DNA from: Woeseiaceae bacterium
GTDB taxonomy: Bacteria > Pseudomonadota > Gammaproteobacteria > Steroidobacterales > Woeseiaceae
Direction of reading: 5' to 3'
Assembly: GCA_013138675.1 (NCBI GenBank)
Contig: WTCH01000311.1
Span: 1-32,720, forward strand
DNA length: 32,720 bases
Below, piece after piece: positions 30,400 through 32,720 of the stretch (its first letter is position 1; every line of letters begins with the position of its first letter). Made by a program: the position numbers and the translations under genes. The notes beneath the pieces were generated by a model that saw only the letters and a list, made by a program, of their open reading frames with translations, did not search any database and was not told the DNA's origin.

Positions 30400-30956
30400 T
30401 CGGTACCCGCGATTTACTGACTATCGCGGTGCTTGCCGCTGGTGCGATATCCACTTGGTTTCTTACGCGATCCGACCAGGTTGATGAGTCCGATACCGTG
30501 TCATTTGACAGTACGCAACGCGGTTACTATCTGAAATCTGCAAGAATTCTCGGTACAGGTCCGGACGGGAAGCTGCTCTATGAACTTCGGGCCAGGGAGG
30601 CTGAACAACTCGGCGAAGACCGGGTCTCATTTACTGATGTGCAAATCAACTACTCACCACAAAGTGATGTCCCGTGGAGCATCGATGCCGATACGGCGAT
30701 GATTCATGCAGACGAAAAGCGCGTATTGCTCGAAGGAAATGTGCGGGCGATTAGCAGTGAGGGATTTTCAGGAAACGATACGGAGATTCGAACGCAGTAC
30801 CTTGAGATTTACCCTGAGGAATTTCTGGCCGAAACTGACGAACGCGTGCAGATTCGTATCGGCCCGCGCAGTCTGACGGCGACCGGCATGCTAGCATCAC
30901 TGAAAGACAATCAGTTGAAACTGAAATCGAATGTACGCGGGAAATTTGCACCTTGA
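30396..30956 (+). CDS. lptC: LPS export protein LptC
   Basis: N-terminal TM then LptC/OstA-like beta-jellyroll (YYLKSARILGTGPDGKLLYELRAREAEQL); GTG at 30396 overlaps kdsC TGA. Supplied ORF start (30357) lies inside kdsC. Confidence 0.92.
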   Translation: MIGTRDLLTIAVLAAGAISTWFLTRSDQVDESDTVSFDSTQRGYYLKSARILGTGPDGKLLYELRAREAEQLGEDRVSFTDVQINYSPQSDVPWSIDADTAMIHADEKRVLLEGNVRAISSEGFSGNDTEIRTQYLEIYPEEFLAETDERVQIRIGPRSLTATGMLASLKDNQLKLKSNVRGKFAP

Positions 30957-31585
30957 TTGATGCACTCAAATCAATGAACACTCGCCCTCTGCTCCTGCTC
31001 CTGCTCCTGCCCGGCTTTGCCGTCTCGCAGACCAGCGATCTGCGGCTTCCCATCACTCTGGCCGCTGACTCCACCGACTACGACGGCAAAAGCTCCATGA
31101 TGATGTTCCAGGGCCTGCGCCTGTCGCAGGGCACGACCAATATTGAGGCGGACGAGGGTCGCGCCAGCAAGATCGACTTCGAAGACAGCGTCTGGCATTT
31201 CACCGGCAATGTCGTGATCGATGTCGACGCAGGTCATATCGAAAGCGAATCAGCCGTATTGACGTTTACTGACACGCAATTGCGGCTCGCGATCTTAGAA
31301 GGGTCGCCAGCAACGTTCGAACTGAATCGGCCCGGCAGCGAAGAAACGACCTACGCTCAGGCTGGCAAGCTCAAGTACAACCTCGATACGGGCATCGTCG
31401 AATTTTCGGACGACGCCATAATTACGGAAGGCGGTAACCAGATTTCGTCGAGCTTCCTGATGTACAACATCATCGAGCAGCGCATCAACGCGCAGTCGTC
31501 GCCCGATGGTAGTGAAAAGGTCAAAATCACTGTAATTCCTGAGGCTGTGACAGCACCCGAGGCAGCCGAGGACGATGTTCCATGA
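30953..31585 (+). CDS. lptA: LPS transport periplasmic protein LptA
   Basis: Signal peptide, OstA domain ([36 protein letters not shown]... [23 protein letters not shown]); TTG start. Confidence 0.93.
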   Translation: MIDALKSMNTRPLLLLLLLPGFAVSQTSDLRLPITLAADSTDYDGKSSMMMFQGLRLSQGTTNIEADEGRASKIDFEDSVWHFTGNVVIDVDAGHIESESAVLTFTDTQLRLAILEGSPATFELNRPGSEETTYAQAGKLKYNLDTGIVEFSDDAIITEGGNQISSSFLMYNIIEQRINAQSSPDGSEKVKITVIPEAVTAPEAAEDDVP

Positions 31586-32307
31586 GCATCCTCAGTGCCC
31601 AGGATATCTCCAAGAGTTTCAAACTTCGCAAAGTTGTCAAAAACCTGTCGCTCGAAATCAAGAGCGGAGAAGTGGTTGGCCTGCTCGGCCCCAATGGCGC
31701 TGGCAAGACAACTGCGTTCTACATGATCGTCGGCCTGATTTCGGCCGATGGCGGCACGATTCTGCTGGATGGGAAGGACCTCACCGCGCAACCCATGCAC
31801 AGGCGCGCGAAGCTCGGACTCGGCTACCTCCCGCAGGAAGCATCAATTTTTCGCAAGTTGACGGTCGAACAAAACATCCTCGCTATTCTCGAAAACCGCG
31901 AAAATCTGGATCGGGCCGGGCGCGAGGAAGAGCTCGAAACACTGCTCGACGAACTGCATGTCGGCCACGTGCGCACGAGTCTCGGCATCAGCCTGTCTGG
32001 CGGTGAACGGCGCCGGGTGGAAATCGCAAGGGCGCTGGCCGCAAGTCCGCTGTTCGTTCTGCTGGACGAGCCGTTTGCCGGCGTGGATCCGATCTCCGTT
32101 CTCGATATTCAACGCATTATCAAACACTTGTGCGAACGCGACATCGGCGTGCTCATCACCGATCACAATGTCCGCGAAACGCTCGGAATTTGTGGCAGAG
32201 CCTATATACTCAGTGATGGCAGTTTGATCGCTTCGGGCTCGCCTGAAGAGATTCTTGAGAATCATCATGTTCGAGAGGTATATCTCGGACAGGAGTTCAA
32301 ACTCTGA
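31582..32307 (+). CDS. lptB: LPS export ABC transporter ATP-binding protein LptB
   Basis: Walker [20 protein letters not shown], signature [16 protein letters not shown], Walker [27 protein letters not shown]. Confidence 0.98.
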   Translation: MSILSAQDISKSFKLRKVVKNLSLEIKSGEVVGLLGPNGAGKTTAFYMIVGLISADGGTILLDGKDLTAQPMHRRAKLGLGYLPQEASIFRKLTVEQNILAILENRENLDRAGREEELETLLDELHVGHVRTSLGISLSGGERRRVEIARALAASPLFVLLDEPFAGVDPISVLDIQRIIKHLCERDIGVLITDHNVRETLGICGRAYILSDGSLIASGSPEEILENHHVREVYLGQEFKL

Positions 32308-32364
32308 GGCAAACTGGGCACATCGTTAACGGGCAAGCGCGTATTTCCAACGCAAATCTAACTG

Positions 32365-32720
32365 ATGCTTAAGCCAACACTGCAGCTCAAACTCGGTCAG
32401 TCTCTGACGATGACGCCGCAGTTACAGCAGGCAATTCGCCTGCTGCAGTTGCCCGTGCTGGACCTGAGTGCGCAAATTCAGGACGCCCTCGAAGAAAACA
32501 TCATGCTGGAAATGGAAGACTTGCCTGACGTCCCGCAAACGAGCGCGGAAACGACAGCGGAAGTCGAGACCATCCAGGCCGAGGACACCTGGCAGCAGCA
32601 ATCGGCGGATCGTATTCAGGACGGCGGCTGGAATGGCGAAGGCCGACCCATCAATGATTTTGCTGACGAGTCGGGCAATACACTGCGGGAGCACCTGCTG
32701 TGGCAACTCGAGATGGAGCA
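32365..32720 (+). CDS. rpoN: RNA polymerase sigma-54 factor RpoN (N-terminal part; continues past window end)
   Basis: MLKPTLQLKLGQSLTMTPQLQQAIRLLQLPVLDLSAQIQDALEENIMLEM: conserved sigma-54 region I. Not listed in the ORF track because it is truncated. Confidence 0.96.
   Translation, partial: MLKPTLQLKLGQSLTMTPQLQQAIRLLQLPVLDLSAQIQDALEENIMLEMEDLPDVPQTSAETTAEVETIQAEDTWQQQSADRIQDGGWNGEGRPINDFADESGNTLREHLLWQLEME

Overview
The window is a conserved gammaproteobacterial housekeeping region, apparently colinear with the dcw / RNase P / LPS-export supercluster. Minus strand, positions 1-16.9 kb: a complete division and cell-wall (dcw) cluster, mraZ-rsmH-ftsL-ftsI-murE-murF-mraY-murD-ftsW-murG-murC-murB-ddl-ftsQ-ftsA-ftsZ (ftsZ truncated by the window edge). 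It is followed by RNase P RNA (rnpB, minus), rsmI (minus), lpoA and yraN (plus), sspB-sspA (minus), the cytochrome bc1 operon (minus), a degS-type protease (plus), murA-ibaG (minus), and yrbG-kdsD-kdsC-lptC-lptA-lptB-rpoN (plus, rpoN truncated). I see no CRISPR array, toxin-antitoxin pair, prophage or transposase gene. The most interesting non-housekeeping object is a ~356-bp non-coding element at 20870-21225. It has ~38-bp imperfect terminal inverted repeats, an internal 19-bp stem-loop and a third internal copy of the terminal motif, and it fills the yraN/sspB convergent gap where diaA and dolP commonly sit. Other points are an MraZ-box/promoter architecture with a perfect 12-bp palindrome over the -10, a 19-bp inverted repeat enclosing rnpB, and apparent absence of mla and his genes at their usual syntenic sites. 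I found no convincing evidence for a wholly new multi-gene system. All homology statements come from recognising protein sequences by eye; no searches were run.
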